Assembly: GCA_022818135.1 (NCBI GenBank)
Contig: JAFMSR010000012.1
Span: forward strand, 31,123,550 to 31,187,549
Direction: 5' to 3'
Source of the DNA: Saxidomus purpurata
Taxonomy: Eukaryota; Mollusca; Bivalvia; Venerida; Veneridae
Length of the DNA: 64,000 bases
The translations under genes were made by a program, and so were the position numbers. Below, one piece after another: positions 43,201 to 56,317 of the stretch (position 1 is its first letter; every line of letters begins with the position of its first letter). The notes under the pieces were generated by a model. The model was not told the DNA's origin, ran no database searches, and was given only the letters and a program-made list of their open reading frames with translations.

Positions 43201-46200
43201 TTTCAAAAGGAATGGTACAATAGTATCATACTTCCTCTAATCAGATGTGATGAGACTGTTTAAGTCATCATGAATTGTCATCATACATAAATCTTAACTC
43301 GATCCGTGTGGGAGGTGACAAAACCTGCAAACTTTTTATATTTTAATTTCAAAATTATTATTAAAATTTCCTTTTAGTATTCCAATACAACAATACTAGC
43401 CCACCTGTTTTTTAAACATGATAATTAGGTTTTCTTCTGCTGATGCAGTTAAGTAATTTGTCAGATCTCTTTTTAGCCGATATGTGTTAGCCGATATGTG
43501 CAATAGTTTAATGACTTTCAGGAAAAAGAACCACCTACATGCTGCACGAGATACCTCACCTGTGTCAACATACAACGGATATCCATGTTTCATGTCCTAG
43601 AAAACATACCTACACCTAAGTTATATCCTAAAACCCCCTATCCTGTTATGAGTCATTTCAACGTACTAAACCCTATTTACTGACTCTTTGAAAAAAATAA
43701 GACCTACTCTGTCATCTTGTGTTCTATCAGAAATTCTGTGACCATTTGTCTCCGAGATCGGAACAAAGATTTCTTCAGTGTGATTACTGCCTGCATCATC
43801 TTCATATGCTGAAAAGATACAAGAACATAAACAAATTACATTTTTATTGCGATCTTAAAGCGGAATGGCCTTTTCTTTTATCAGTCGTCCAACGAACTAC
43901 TCTCTCTTGGATTGGCATCAAAACCTTTATACAACACTTTCTACTGCAATAATCTTATATGTATACAGACTTCAATTTTTGTACAAGTGTCTCTGAATTC
44001 TTAACACCAACCAATTACAGTCAACGCATCATTTTTCATCCAAAAGCATTACAAATTCAGTACGCAATCCCAGATGTCTGATCCCTTACATAGCATTGTA
44101 TGATTTCATGCAATTACATATTAAATCATTACAGTTGAATGCATGTCATAAAGCACAATCCGAAGCCGATTTCAAGTATTTTATTCAGCGTCTGACATGC
44201 AAGGTTATTGAATTATAATTACACTTAATTATTACGATTATAATGCATGTTTCTTACATCAGACATCAATCTGATTTGGCAAGCATGATGTTAAGTTTTT
44301 ATGATAATTGCGACACACAAAATCAATGGCCAAATTGAAAAGATGAACTTCCGAAAAGAGGAATAATTATTTTATTTTTGGACAATGCGTGTATGTTCAA
44401 AACCACAGGTACCAGAAATATCTACGCAGTAAATGTTTTTGGGGAAAAGGCTTTCAATTTAAAAGCGTCCTCATTGCTGACCTGCTGAGCTACAATGTAG
44501 CCTACAACTCCTTGTTTGAAATACTAATTTGGATTGAAGGAATTAGAAAAAGGGTCACACAAGGAACATTTCAGAGAAACTATTTTGAAATTGGGCCTGT
44601 GGCTTTTTTAAGTTTTTCCTTTCTGTAGCCACAAAAACAAGAGTTCTGTATAGGTCCACTTGAGTAATTTGAAGAAATATAATGAAGGATCATGCCAGGA
44701 TGACTTTTGAAGATTCAACACAGTTGGTTTCAGAGTGTATGTTGTTTGGAGAAAAAAATGTTGACAACAACAACAATAGACAACAGGGTGACCACAATAG
44801 CTCACCATGTGCACTTCTTGCTCATGCAATCATAAGCAGGCCTTATTTTACAATACAAATGTATTTGTACAGGGATTAGATGCTTCTACTGTGCAGTCTG
44901 ACCAGATTGAAAAAGACTGGTGTTTCTTCCAGATGATAAATTTCGTGATAAACGACCATTCCCTTTTCATTATCTATTCTTAAAGAAGGGATGCTACATT
45001 CACAAAGAACAGCCTGATAACCTTTTATACAAATATGGTTAAAGAATCGTCATTTGTTACATACAATTTCAGAAGTCCGAGAGATAACCCAGTTCAGTGG
45101 CGGTCACAACCGCAGCAGATAAGCTGGTGATGTGGATAAACCCTTAGCAGATAGGGCGCAAATATCAGTGAAAGTAGTCCCATCACCTGTTCAAACTCTC
45201 AGGGACAACATGAAACTTTACATGACAATTACACATTTACTAACTGCACCTGACTTCTAATGATAAAATTCAGGTATTCAATAGAATAACTAATCTGTTA
45301 TGAATGACTATTTCACAAAAAACTAGAGAACCTTGGACTGGTCCAAAGTCACTCACCTAAGACTTCAGATGTATTTCACACCAAGAAAGTATAATAATGC
45401 TGCTGACCAACAAAAATGTGCCTAAAAATGTATTGTTGCAAAACTTTTGAAGTTGTAGGTTTTAAAGAGTCTAATATACAGTAAAATGTAAAACACTATT
45501 GTTTTTGCACATAAATATTTACATATGTGCAATTCATCAATTAAATGCAGCTGAACAAATAGCTAAAAAAAATTTCAACAACTTCAAATAAATCGGCAAC
45601 AATTTGTAAGGCAAAATTCTTCTAAAATGTATAAATTGTCAACATCTTTGATAATGTTTTCAAAGATCTTAACTAAATTGAATAGTTTTGACAGGAAATC
45701 CAATAAACCTTTCATACACTTGTTTGTTTTATCAAATGCAAAAAAGGAGAGCTTTAACATCGTTTCCCCCTCTCATGCAAAGAGACTGGTTTAGAACAAG
45801 TCAGAACAAGAGCAAAAACTGACATCAAAATGAGCTGTAACCCAGTCTGTATCCACGGAATGCTGGTATTTCGAGATCAAACCTCGCCGAATCACATCAA
45901 TAAATTTTGGATACAAGATACTTGTTCAATGTCCCCAAGTGCTGAAATTGATTTTATAAGTACAAGTTATGATAAATTATATCAGAAGGATAAAATTTTA
46001 TTGAACAGGGGAATAAACAAATTACTTCAAAACTATGCAGACGGTGTACCTCCTTTACCTAAAAGGATGAATGAAGAACCTAGAAGGCTCCATAAAATTT
46101 TATGATAAAATTTTTGAATTATCATCGCATGAAATGGCAATGTAATCCTTTTAATGTATTATAAAGCATCACAGTTAAAACAAGGCTTTTCAACCATCAT

Positions 46201-49200
46201 TCAAGGGCATTGTGTTTGCACTGACCATTACTGGACCTTTCAACGCTTACTTTCTCTCAGTGTCTCCATTAACATCCTTTCATTGCCAACTTGTGATAAT
46301 TGTCTTTGGGATTTTGTTAGCATAATTAAAATAAAGCACAAAATTACAGAAATTCTTTATATTATTTTTTTTCAAAATATAGATGCCTTTAGGTAAATTA
46401 AATGCAACAGGAGAAAGAAATAATTGGAAAAGATAACTGCAAATTAAATTTGATGATATAGTAACTTATTTCTGTAATACCAGGCAACCCCTTGGTTGAC
46501 CACATCTTCCACATCCTCGGGGAATACATTAACAACAGAAGATCCAACCCAATAAAACAATCATCTTCACTGCTTTTAATTTTTTTCGAATTGTAATAAA
46601 GTGGCTGACATTTACAAGTAGAACTTAAATTGACGACTGTCAAACATAAGATGACTGCCTGCTCTCCTCTAGCTAATTAATTGTTTAATTCTTACGCCAC
46701 TTTATAAAATGGACTTGTCCATCATTTTGGACAGTGCCATTACTTGTTGAAAGGGGCGCCAACTGCAAATTTACAAACTGAATAGCAAACTGTGTAAATC
46801 CTAATTAGACTGCTGATCATGATCAGTATCGAAAAGACAGATATCTGGTATAGTCTGTTTGATGTATGAATTTAACGCCTGTTTCAACCGTGATACAGTC
46901 ATTTTGTCATGCAGGCTAACTTTTACAGGCTAGTTTTTACTAACCATCATCTCTCAGGAAGAACTTAAACTAGATCCCTCTCCTCAGTAAGGAACTTTCA
47001 GCTTTTTCACATGGTCTACTGATTGGTTCAGCTAAGGCTTACTAAAGCCATCTCTGCTGCGAGGTGACAAAAATAATCCTTAAGTGACATAGTATTTGCA
47101 ATCAGCATTTTATATTTTAGAAGAAGACAAGCCCATTCCCATTTCTTCTAAATAATTTAAACTTATTTCAGGATTCCACTGTGTTTATGCAATCAGCTGT
47201 TTTTGAAAGTTTTTCAATACAAAAATAGAAACAGAAAACCCCACCTCCACTCCCTTAAATTAAAAAAATATTTGGATGAAGCTTACATTTAATCATTTAT
47301 ATGGCCTTACAGATTATGTCGAAGTGAAAAAGGAAGTAATGGGCTTCCAAGATGTTTTTGATAAAGTTCAGATAACCCATCAATAACCTATACTAATTCA
47401 ACTTATTTAAATTTGTGTCTCTCGATATTCAAATACATTCAAATGTCCTGTCTAAACATGTGCAGCCTCCCAATCTGTTTCAGGTGTCTTCTTAAGAATA
47501 CAATCTCATTCAACAATGGTGACATCAGCCGCTTGTAGGCTGGTGAAATATGTATGATCGTTTGGAAATTTGGATGAAATTTCAGAATATAAATTACATG
47601 CCAGCTTGAACAATAACACGCGGGTACTGATGATCAACTACAGAACCAAACTATTAAGTCTCCTCTATCATACCGGTATGTCACTTACAGTTTTGAAAAT
47701 ATTAAAAAATATGTAAATACAGGGTATATATTAGAGAACTTATTAAAAATATCAGAAATAATGTCTATTTTTAACAGTCTTCGGGGAAGTATAGTCCTTG
47801 TTATATATGTACAGGTGATTCTGATTGCTTTTCGTAACACTGTGATTTGAACATTTTCATCAAATTTTCTCATTTGAGAAAGAAATGACTATAGATTTGC
47901 CCTCTTCACAGTGATGCAGGTTAACAAGTACTACTGATACCTCTTTCAGTTCAGCATTATTAAAACCATTTCCACTGTACAGACATGTTTTGACACAAAC
48001 TTAATAAAAGGCATTGTCCAAAATACAATAATTTAAATTTGCTTATTATTTGAGTCAGAACGACTCTAAACGTGGCCTATGATGCTGTTATTATCATTTA
48101 ACTGTTAACAATTATTTTCAAAGATTAAATGATAACCCAAGTTTTCTAATCTTACTTCACAAATGTTCAGACGTTGACATCCATAAAGAATCTTTATCTT
48201 TTTAAAAATCAGCATAATTTTTTTTTCTTTAATTTAGAATCTTTCCCAGGAGGTTACATTTATAACTAATTATCTTTTGAAAAATTATAACGCAGTTTGC
48301 TATCAATATTAAGAAATTTGATCTACTCGTATATTCAAGGCTGCATTCACTGCCGTTCAAATAGATGGGCGTATTAATAAACAAAGCCCAGCTCAGTGTC
48401 GCATCTCTGTCCCTCGATTGATGTCTAACGCATCTTTTATGAGGAGTAAAATACCATTGTTCTCAAAAAGGTGGCAGCCCATTATAACTTTTGTTGAAGT
48501 CCTCTATGGCAAAAGATATTTCCATCATTTGAAAAATGAATTTTCGGCTAAAATCAATACTTATATTGATTCTGACTGAATGGTTTATGATGAGAAATGG
48601 TATGAAGCTTATGTCCTACTTGTCAAACTCTTTATATCGGCGCACCAAGTTCACGAAATTCTAGCTGATGAAGTTTTTCTTGAATAAGTGTATTTATAAA
48701 GGGCGTTGTACATTCAGTTGTTATATCAATCAATTAATGAACATGCGTAATCATAAATATTTTTCTTATTAAACATTTGGCAGTGGTCAAAATGTACTTG
48801 CTTTATGACAAAGCACCTATTATTTTGAGCTCATAAGATGATACAATCAACTGCACCCTCAAAACAAAAAATCTGTATGAAAACAATTATTAATAAAGTG
48901 CAAGAGAAATTGTATCTCAAAAGTATTGAGTTGCATGACCGGAAACATTAAAACTTCAGGCTCCCAATAATCCATCCCATCAACCACCTCTGTATTTTGA
49001 AATATAATTACATGTATCAAATTTTGCTCGCAACATGAACATCTAAAACACATCTTGATCAAAGCAACAGCCTTTCAAAACCTGAAACCAAGGAGACAGG
49101 CCATATTCACTAAATTACAAGGTGAAAGAGAACATATTTTGGAGGCGGGATTGACATGCAAGCCTCAATATTAGAAATTCTATAGTACAGTCTAGCCTGT

Positions 49201-50559
49201 CCTTGCGACCAACTGACAAACAAACCACTTTATTTTCCTCCCTCATACTTTAATACGTTAGTAATTTATCCTGAATAAGAGACCACCTGTCTAAAGAGAC
49301 CATAATCTAAGGTTCCCCTGTACATTGCTTACGACAGGATTGACTTTATCTACATTACGTAGTAGAGACCTTTTGCCTATCTGAGCCTGTTTCAAAGGTA
49401 ACATAACATGTCCTATTACAACAATATTGAAATATATCAACCATACAAATGTCTTTAGTACTGGTATATTTCATCGTCAAAGACCTTGTTAATAAGAACG
49501 ACTGTTAAAACTTCTATAGGGGTGGCTTAAACATCTCAATTCAAAATGCCAGACTCCAAAAACAATATTATTTCTATTGACACGATTGATGTAATCTATT
49601 GAAAGGAATCATATGAGTCATTTGTGTCACCTATTATGAATTGCTTGTTTTAAAACTTCCAAAGTCTCTTAAATCTAAGTCAAGATTCCGTTACAGATAA
49701 CATTGTTGAATATTTTGGGCAGCCTCACAACAGCTTAGACCGTATCAACCCACAGTCGCCTTCATGGATGAAAGCTGATCTCTTAGAAGATTTTAAGTGG
49801 TTTCCACAAACTGAAGAGTATGGGAAATGCAAACAAGTCATCATTCATATAAAGGGGCCGGCTACATCAGTTAACAGGAAAGGTAAAGTACAAAGAACCT
49901 CAATATTAGCGGGAGATCTTTATCTTACATACCAAATACAGGTAATAAACCAAGGTAAATAGTACCCAATCAGGGACTCTGGGGTTGTCAAGGATTAGCG
50001 ATTATGCAATGTTTAAGATAAGCCCACACAATTGCAAAATCAGATGGCAGGTCTCTCTCATTGAAACTGATGTTGAGACACCAGGGGCTAGGCAATTATG
50101 TCATAAAATTACATGAAAATGTTGTGACTGATTCAATATATTAATTCGTCACCACATAACACAATCATGATAAAATCTCAAAAATATAATGAGATTGTAA
50201 GATCTGCAAACAGATTCTGTCATAAAAGTTTTGACAGCATCCATTCCATGTCTCAAGGACCAACGATTGAGTGCTCAAAGGAAATGACATCTTGAAAAGA
50301 ACACTTTATTCTCTATAAATAACTGATAAAGGTATTTGATAAATGATAGCAACATGCAATATCGGAGGCGGGGGTCAAGTTTTCAAGAACTAAGTTTTGT
50401 TTTTGAACACCTGAGTTAGCCAGGGCTACCAACTAATTGTCATACCAAAGCATATGGGAATATTTATAATTTGAAGCAAAAAGTAGGCAGGACTTAACAA
50501 ATGGTTACATGTTAAAAAAGAGGTTGACAGGGCTCATTTTTGCTGCCAAAAAACAAAAC
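40289..50559. other. A+T-rich sequence upstream of the first RREB1 exon found
   Basis: Probably a long 5' intron, since the first exon begins at an acceptor in an open frame. I could not identify the initiating exon on the minus strand. A patch around 40870-40930 is richer in CpG. At 49190-49325 a GAGACCACCTGTCTAAAGAG phrase resembles a common dispersed repeat. Open frames on plus at 45830-46105 and 49768-49962 and on minus at 43396-43593 have no recognisable domain. Confidence 0.4.
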
Positions 50560-51459
50560 GACAGAATTAAGGGCCACAAGACTTTAACTAGGAATTTTAA
50601 GTACAAATCAAGAAAAATTTTCACGGAGTAATCTTTGCTTACAGATAGGTCCGTGGTCTAAGCCCCTTTAAGTAATATCTCAAATGGTTAAGTTAACAAG
50701 GGACAAGAATGAAAATTTTACTGAGTTTCTAGTCAAAAAGGGCCATAATTCAAAAAAACCTTGACAGAATTACCTTCTCCGCCCATGTTTGGAAATCATG
50801 ATGGTAAACAAGATTCCAACTTCAAATTAATATCTCAAACAGTTCAGTCAAAAAGTGGAGGTCGAAAAACTTAACCAAGATTCTAAGTCGATAAAAAGGC
50901 CTTAATTTTAAAACAAATCCCTGACAGAGTTAACCTTCTCTTGCGTACAGATGGGGGTATGAGTGAAATAGCATCAAAGTTTCAAAGCAAATCTCAAAGG
51001 GTTAAGGCAATAAGTGGATTTTACCCATATTCAATGTATTTTCTAAGTCAAAAGGGGCATAATTCTGTCAAAAACCTTGACAGAGTTATGTCCTCTTGTC
51101 TGTTGATGAAGGTCGTGATGGTAAACAAGTATGGTTGTTTCAAAGCAATACCTCTAATGGTTTTGAAATAAAGTGAGGTGGTACGAAAAACTAACCAAGC
51201 TCAATACACTTTCTAAGTAAAAAAGGGCCATAATTCTGTCAAAAACCTTTGACAGAGTTTGTACTCTTGTCTGTAGATGGAGGTTATGATGGTAAACAAG
51301 TATGGTAAGTTTCAAAGCCATACCTCTAATACTTTTGAAATAAAGTGGGGTGGTACGAAAACTTAACCAAGGTGTGGCGCCAACGCCGACGCCGACGCAG
51401 ACGCCGACGCCGGGGCGAGTAGGATAGCTCCCCTTTTCATAGAAAAGTCGAGCTAAAAA
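50560..51459 (+). mobile_element. satellite-bearing element, left end unclear (relative of 54173-55298)
   Basis: It is collinear with the 54-kb element from CAAATCAAGAAA(A/C)ATTTTCAC onward: tandem units marked by AAGTCAAAAAGGG(G/C)CATAAT and TGATGGTAAACAAG, then a tract of GACGCCGACGC repeats (51378-51413), GGGGCGAGTAGGATAGCTCC, and the end GAAAAGTCGAGCTAAAAAA (51442-51460). The characteristic AACAAGAGCTGTC start is not visible, so it may be truncated or rearranged on the left. Confidence 0.7.
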
Positions 51460-54172
51460 ACTGTTCCATAACTGTGACAACTTCAAACTGAACTTCGAAA
51501 CTATATTTAAACACTATTTGTTGTTTGACATCTTGGGTTCCAGGGACATGCTTTCACAGCATTTACAATTTGACCTTCTTGTACAACTTCAGGGTGTGAA
51601 AAAAGCAACCTAATCTTTCAACTACCCACAACTGGATATCCATATTGTACATGTTATGCAAATGGTCAGTTTATGTCCAAAGGCTAATATTTTGTGTATC
51701 GAAATGTCACTCTTTATCTTGTGACTCTTTAATTGCATCATTAACTAAATTTTTCATTTTTCTCTCATCTTTAACTTTATCAACAACAATACTGAAACAG
51801 CTTCAAGAAATAAACAGTGATAAAATCTCGAGAAAATTGATGAAAGATACACTTATGTCACACCAATTAACAGTTGCAAGCACCTGAGGGTGACAATTAA
51901 AGAATTTCTATTTAAGGTCCATCTTAATGTCCATCTTCAGTATTTCAACAAAAGCCAAGTTGCTGAGGTGCTGACAAATGCGGTGCAGTGATTGGATAAC
52001 AAGCTATCAACGAAAATATTCTATCAACCAATCAGAAAGCTCACACTTACAATATCAACTCAATTCAATTAAACATTCAGTTAACTATGAATAAAAACAA
52101 GCATTTGATAGTATGCATGTCTCACGAGATGTAAAATTACAATCTCTAATAGTATTTTTCCTTACATATTCCAACCTGGCATCTGTCATGCTAATTGTAT
52201 GGGGACAGTCTTGTTTTTTCTTTTGTATGTTCTTTCTTAATACTATTCTAAATCATAAAAGAAAATTTTCCAAAAATAAAAGATGTTACGTAATGTTAGT
52301 CCAGTCATTCATACTGGTACCTTTTCCACAGCCTATTACCGTCAAACTATTTTGGGTTTTCCTTTTTTGCTATCTGGGTAATGTAGGAGGCAGTGTGAGG
52401 ATTTTCACTTCCTAGTTTGCCTCAGTACATTTTCTGACTTGTATCACAAGAACTTGAGGAAGTCATCTTAAACTTTACCGTGAAAACCATGCATAATCGC
52501 TTCTTAAGTACTCTTTACTTCTTTTAAGACATTTTCTGAGACATTTATCTTTACTTTATCATAAAATACTGTACTTATAAATTATCTCCAAGTATTGTTT
52601 GCCAATAAATTCAAAGTTTGTTTGAACAGAGATATTTTTAAACATCCAACGAGATTGTTTTTCAGCATCATCTATCTTATACTCTTATTAAAGTTGTGCA
52701 TACTTTACACACCATTCGTAAAAAAAAAATGAGCTATACATTTCAGGAAGCAACAAGAACAGTTTATGTCATTTAAGCTTCACTATCCCAAGTCAGCATC
52801 ACTCAACCAAATAGTTGAATGGCAATATTGCAAAATATCAGTGAAATATGAACTTATAGCCAAGGAGGAAATACAAAAAATAGAGTCACTGAGCCCCAAC
52901 CTCATTCTTCATGCCCATTGGCCTCATCGAGGTCATGTGACATTTAAACTTTTTCCTCAGCAACTGCAAATTTTATGTCTTTATTTATAGAAAACAAGGA
53001 TTTTCCCGCTTTAAGGGGAGATAAAATAATATTTCATCAATTTTCTTAAATTGTATCTTACAAATTAAAAACACTAATCAAAATATAATAAAAAAAACTA
53101 TTTTCAAAACAATTAAACCTTTGTTAACCTTATCTGTTACCAAGTCTCATAAAGTATGAAAATAAGAGTTTGAGCACAAGTTGTAGATATGTCATACCTG
53201 TATATACAATTCACCACTCAAAAAATAAACAGAAACATTATCTGAATAAGATTTAGTATCTTTGTGCAGGTGTAACAGATAGATGTTGCTACTTACACCA
53301 ACATGCAATTTCCTCTATGTTCATACTCTATCCTCTTTCTCAAAATCACATCCCACAATCCAGTATTACAAATACTCTTAAATTTAAGTTAATTTTCCAA
53401 ATATGGCCGCCACATCTGCATCCACAACCGTGACGCTGATGCATGCAGCAGCCCGCTGAAATTTACATCTTCATCTCAGTCTAATTTTACCTGGGCAGGT
53501 GTAAACTGCGTTATCTTGTTCAAAGGAGACCTGTATTTACCTGTGTTTCACAAGCCAATAAAATACGAGTTACAGGTGACTGGTCACTGTATCAACGATA
53601 ACCTGTAAAGTGAACATCTCATGACTGATTAGGAGGCTGGAGTGACAAATATGACCTTTCTTAACATTCATTTTTATATAGCTAAATGGCAAATTAACCT
53701 TTGCTTTTTTCTCTTAACCGTAATCTAAATATGATAAATCAACATCCTCAATAAGCATGAGGAAAATCTACATTTTATAGTAACATTACCTTTTGGGATA
53801 TGTCTAAATAGTAAATAGTGATATTAGTACTATAAATATCCGCCAAATGATTCCCAGAAAAATAAGACATACCAGTTTCTGTTTTAAGTACATGATGATG
53901 CATATTTTGTAATATACTTCCTGAAATGTCCTATAACAATTTATGACTATTGTTACTTCTAACCACTTGATATTTTACTACCAGTCAGTTTTATATTAAG
54001 AATATTACATGCATAATAAAAAGCTGTAAACAAAGACTTGGATTTTTTCATCAAAACAGGGATTGGGCACGAGCCTTTTGTTTTGAGGATCAAAAATGCA
54101 GGACTCTGGCTTAATTAGAATGAAAAATCTCGACATAAGGTCAAGCTTTGGAAAAAACCCAAAAGGTTTTAA
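51460..54172. other. non-coding segment
   Basis: A+T-rich. 53400-53480 is a CpG-containing patch (ATGGCCGCC, then GACGCTGATGCATGCAGCAG) that might be a 5' exon or promoter fragment, but no splice-consistent link to RREB1 could be made. The open frame at 52113-52415 looks like low-complexity translation. Confidence 0.35.
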
Positions 54173-55298
54173 AACAAGAGCTGTCAGTAGGACAGCGCGG
54201 TCGACTTTTTTAGTGCTTGCCAATAAAACAAAACTTTTGACAGTTAAAGGCAAAACAAGGAGCTGTATAATTAAGGGCTACAAGTAGCAAGATATTAAGT
54301 CAAGAGTTATCAAACTTAAATGTTTGATATCCCTGAATACTACAGCAAAGTTGTAGATTAATACTTCAAGTGGTTAATGATTTATGTGCATGACAGTGCC
54401 AATTGCACACAAGACCTTAGCTTGGAATTTCTAAATACAAATCAAGAAACATTTTCACAGAGTTATCTTCTCTTGCTTACAGATAGGTCTCATGATGGTA
54501 CATAAGTACTCCAACTTTCAAAGTAATATCTCAAATGGTTAAGTCAACAAGTGGACAAGAATGAAAATTTTAACTGAGTTTCTAAGTCAAAAAGGGCCAT
54601 AATTCAAATAAAATCCTTGACAGAATTACCTTCTCCTGCCCATGTTTTGGGATCATGATGGTTTACAAGTATTCCAACTTTCAAATTAATATCTAAAACA
54701 GTTTAGTCAAAAAGTGGACTGGTACGAAAAACTTAGTCGATAAAGGGCCTTAATTTTTAAAACAAATCCCTGACAGAGTTACCTTCTCTTGCCTACAGAT
54801 GGGGGTAATGATGTAAACAAGCATTCAAAGTTTCAAAGCAATATCTCAAAGGGTTAAGGCAATAAGTGGATTTTACCCATATTCAATGTATTTTCGAAGT
54901 AAAAAAGGGCCATAATTCTGTTCAAAGCCTTGCCAGAGTTATGTACTCTTGTCTGTTGATGTAGGTCATGATGGTAAACAAGTATGGTTAGTTTCAAAGC
55001 AATACCTCTAATGGTTTTGAAATAAAGTGAGGTGGTACGAAAAACTTAACCAAGCTCAATACACTTTCTAAGTCAAAAAAGGGCCATAATTCTGTCAAAA
55101 ACCTTGACAGAGTTATGTACTCTTGTCTGTAGATGGAGGTTATGATGGTTAACAAGTATGGTAAGTTTCAAAGCCATACCTCTAATACTTTTGAAATAAA
55201 GTGGGGTGGTACGAAAAACTTAACCAAGGTGTGACACCAACGCCGACGCCCGGGCGAGTAGGATAGCTCCCCTTTTCTTCGAAAAGTCGAGCTAAAAA
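54173..55298 (+). mobile_element. satellite-bearing element, complete copy of the 50.5-51.5 kb family
   Basis: It starts AACAAGAGCTGTC with a hairpin (GCTGTCAGTAGGACAGC) and GGTCGACTTTTTT, which is near-complementary to GAAAAGTCGAGC at 55281-55292. The core has ~150-bp units (AGGGCCATAATTC, CTTGACAGAGTTA, GATGGTAAACAAGTA, TTTCAAAGCAATA), then ACGCCGACGCCCGGGCGAG, and it ends GTCGAGCTAAAAATA. Both ends match the logic, and partly the sequence, of the 17.4-kb element, so they are branches of one family. Confidence 0.8.
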
Positions 55299-56105
55299 TA
55301 ATTCTGAGGGGTAGCCACCTGTAAGCAGTCTCTTGTAAATGGAAACATAAAACAGTTTCTCAGCAGCAGAAACCCCGTATCAGTTGTGCACGGTATTTAA
55401 GAAACTTAAGTACTCTTCATAATGAAGGTTTGTTTGTTTGGTATTGCAAAATTTACTGTTTATCAGTGACAAATGCCATGACATCCTGTCAACTCAAGAA
55501 GGGATGCTGGGATAGCTATGTGATAGACCTACACAAACGGACAAGTGAGATGCGTTCATCTCCAGGTGTATTCAATGAGATTCATTCCGCGTCAACATCC
55601 TTGCAGTCATTGAAAACTAGTGGCAAAAGGTCATATCACATGTTCTTATGAACACTACATAATACCACTTAGCAGCAACAAAATTTCACAGCATCTTAGT
55701 GACAATAACAAGTCATTATATTGTGGTCATAACAGTGTCATAATCTGAAATCTCGACAAGAAGCTGCCATTGCTATAGTGATTAAACCAGCCTGTCTAAT
55801 CTGAGGCAATACATCCATCCATCCAGTCTACAGCATTTCATGCTTCAGTCTCATGTGTAAAATATATTGCAAACCTGGGAAAATCTTTTATCCCATATCA
55901 TATTTCACTTAAATTATAAATCTTCATACTACATTACCGTCAATACAAAATACATGAAAATGCATATTTGGTGGTTGACGCAATGCATTATTCCATAATT
56001 CACTATCTGTACATTTAATGATGGAATTGATTCAATACCGAAAGGCCTCTCCGTGTGAAAGACAATATCTACTGAGCATCTAAAATATAGATGATGTTCG
56101 AAGAA
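55299..56105. other. A+T-rich non-coding sequence
   Basis: No supportable gene; an open frame at 55430-55651 has no recognisable domain. Confidence 0.35.
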
Positions 56106-56317
56106 TACAGCAGATTACCACTTTGCTGAACAAACACGCATACATCGCAATTCAGAGAAAACATTGTAAGCCGATAATGGCAGAATAAAAGAATTATATT
56201 TAATTCCAGAACGCCAAACATAGCATTAAACATTAAAACATCTACGGAGAGACAATGCTACACTAAGATTTTGACATCCTGGACGTCACATTAATCATTC
56301 AGGGATCAACATGAGCC
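56106..56317. repeat. ~210-bp direct duplication, copy 1 (partner at 61585-61800)
   Basis: From TACAGCAGA to GGGATCAACATGAG the two segments align end to end at about 90 percent identity by eye, including TTAATTCCAGAACGCCAA and GAGAGACAATGCTACACTAA. Similarity stops abruptly at both edges. No coding frame is conserved between them. It is either a dispersed element or a segmental duplication. Confidence 0.88.

Noticed and set aside
43396..43593. Minus-strand frame ending MFKKQ before gtgggc, phase 0, considered as the missing first RREB1 exon
   Set aside because: The donor and phase fit, but the encoded sequence is unlike an RREB1 N-terminus and the upstream ATG context is unremarkable.
45830..46105. 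91-codon plus-strand frame (MSCNPVCIHGMLVF)
   Set aside because: No recognisable domain, no relatives known to me and no splice or promoter context; length is possible by chance in 64 kb.
49768..49962. Plus-strand frame MKADLLEDFKWFPQ with a gtaata donor-like end
   Set aside because: Weak donor, no acceptor-defined partner and no known domain; insufficient to call an exon.
53403..53460. Plus-strand ATGGCCGCC start in a CpG patch
   Set aside because: Only about 19 codons to a stop, no donor, and wrong strand for RREB1; kept only as a possible promoter patch.
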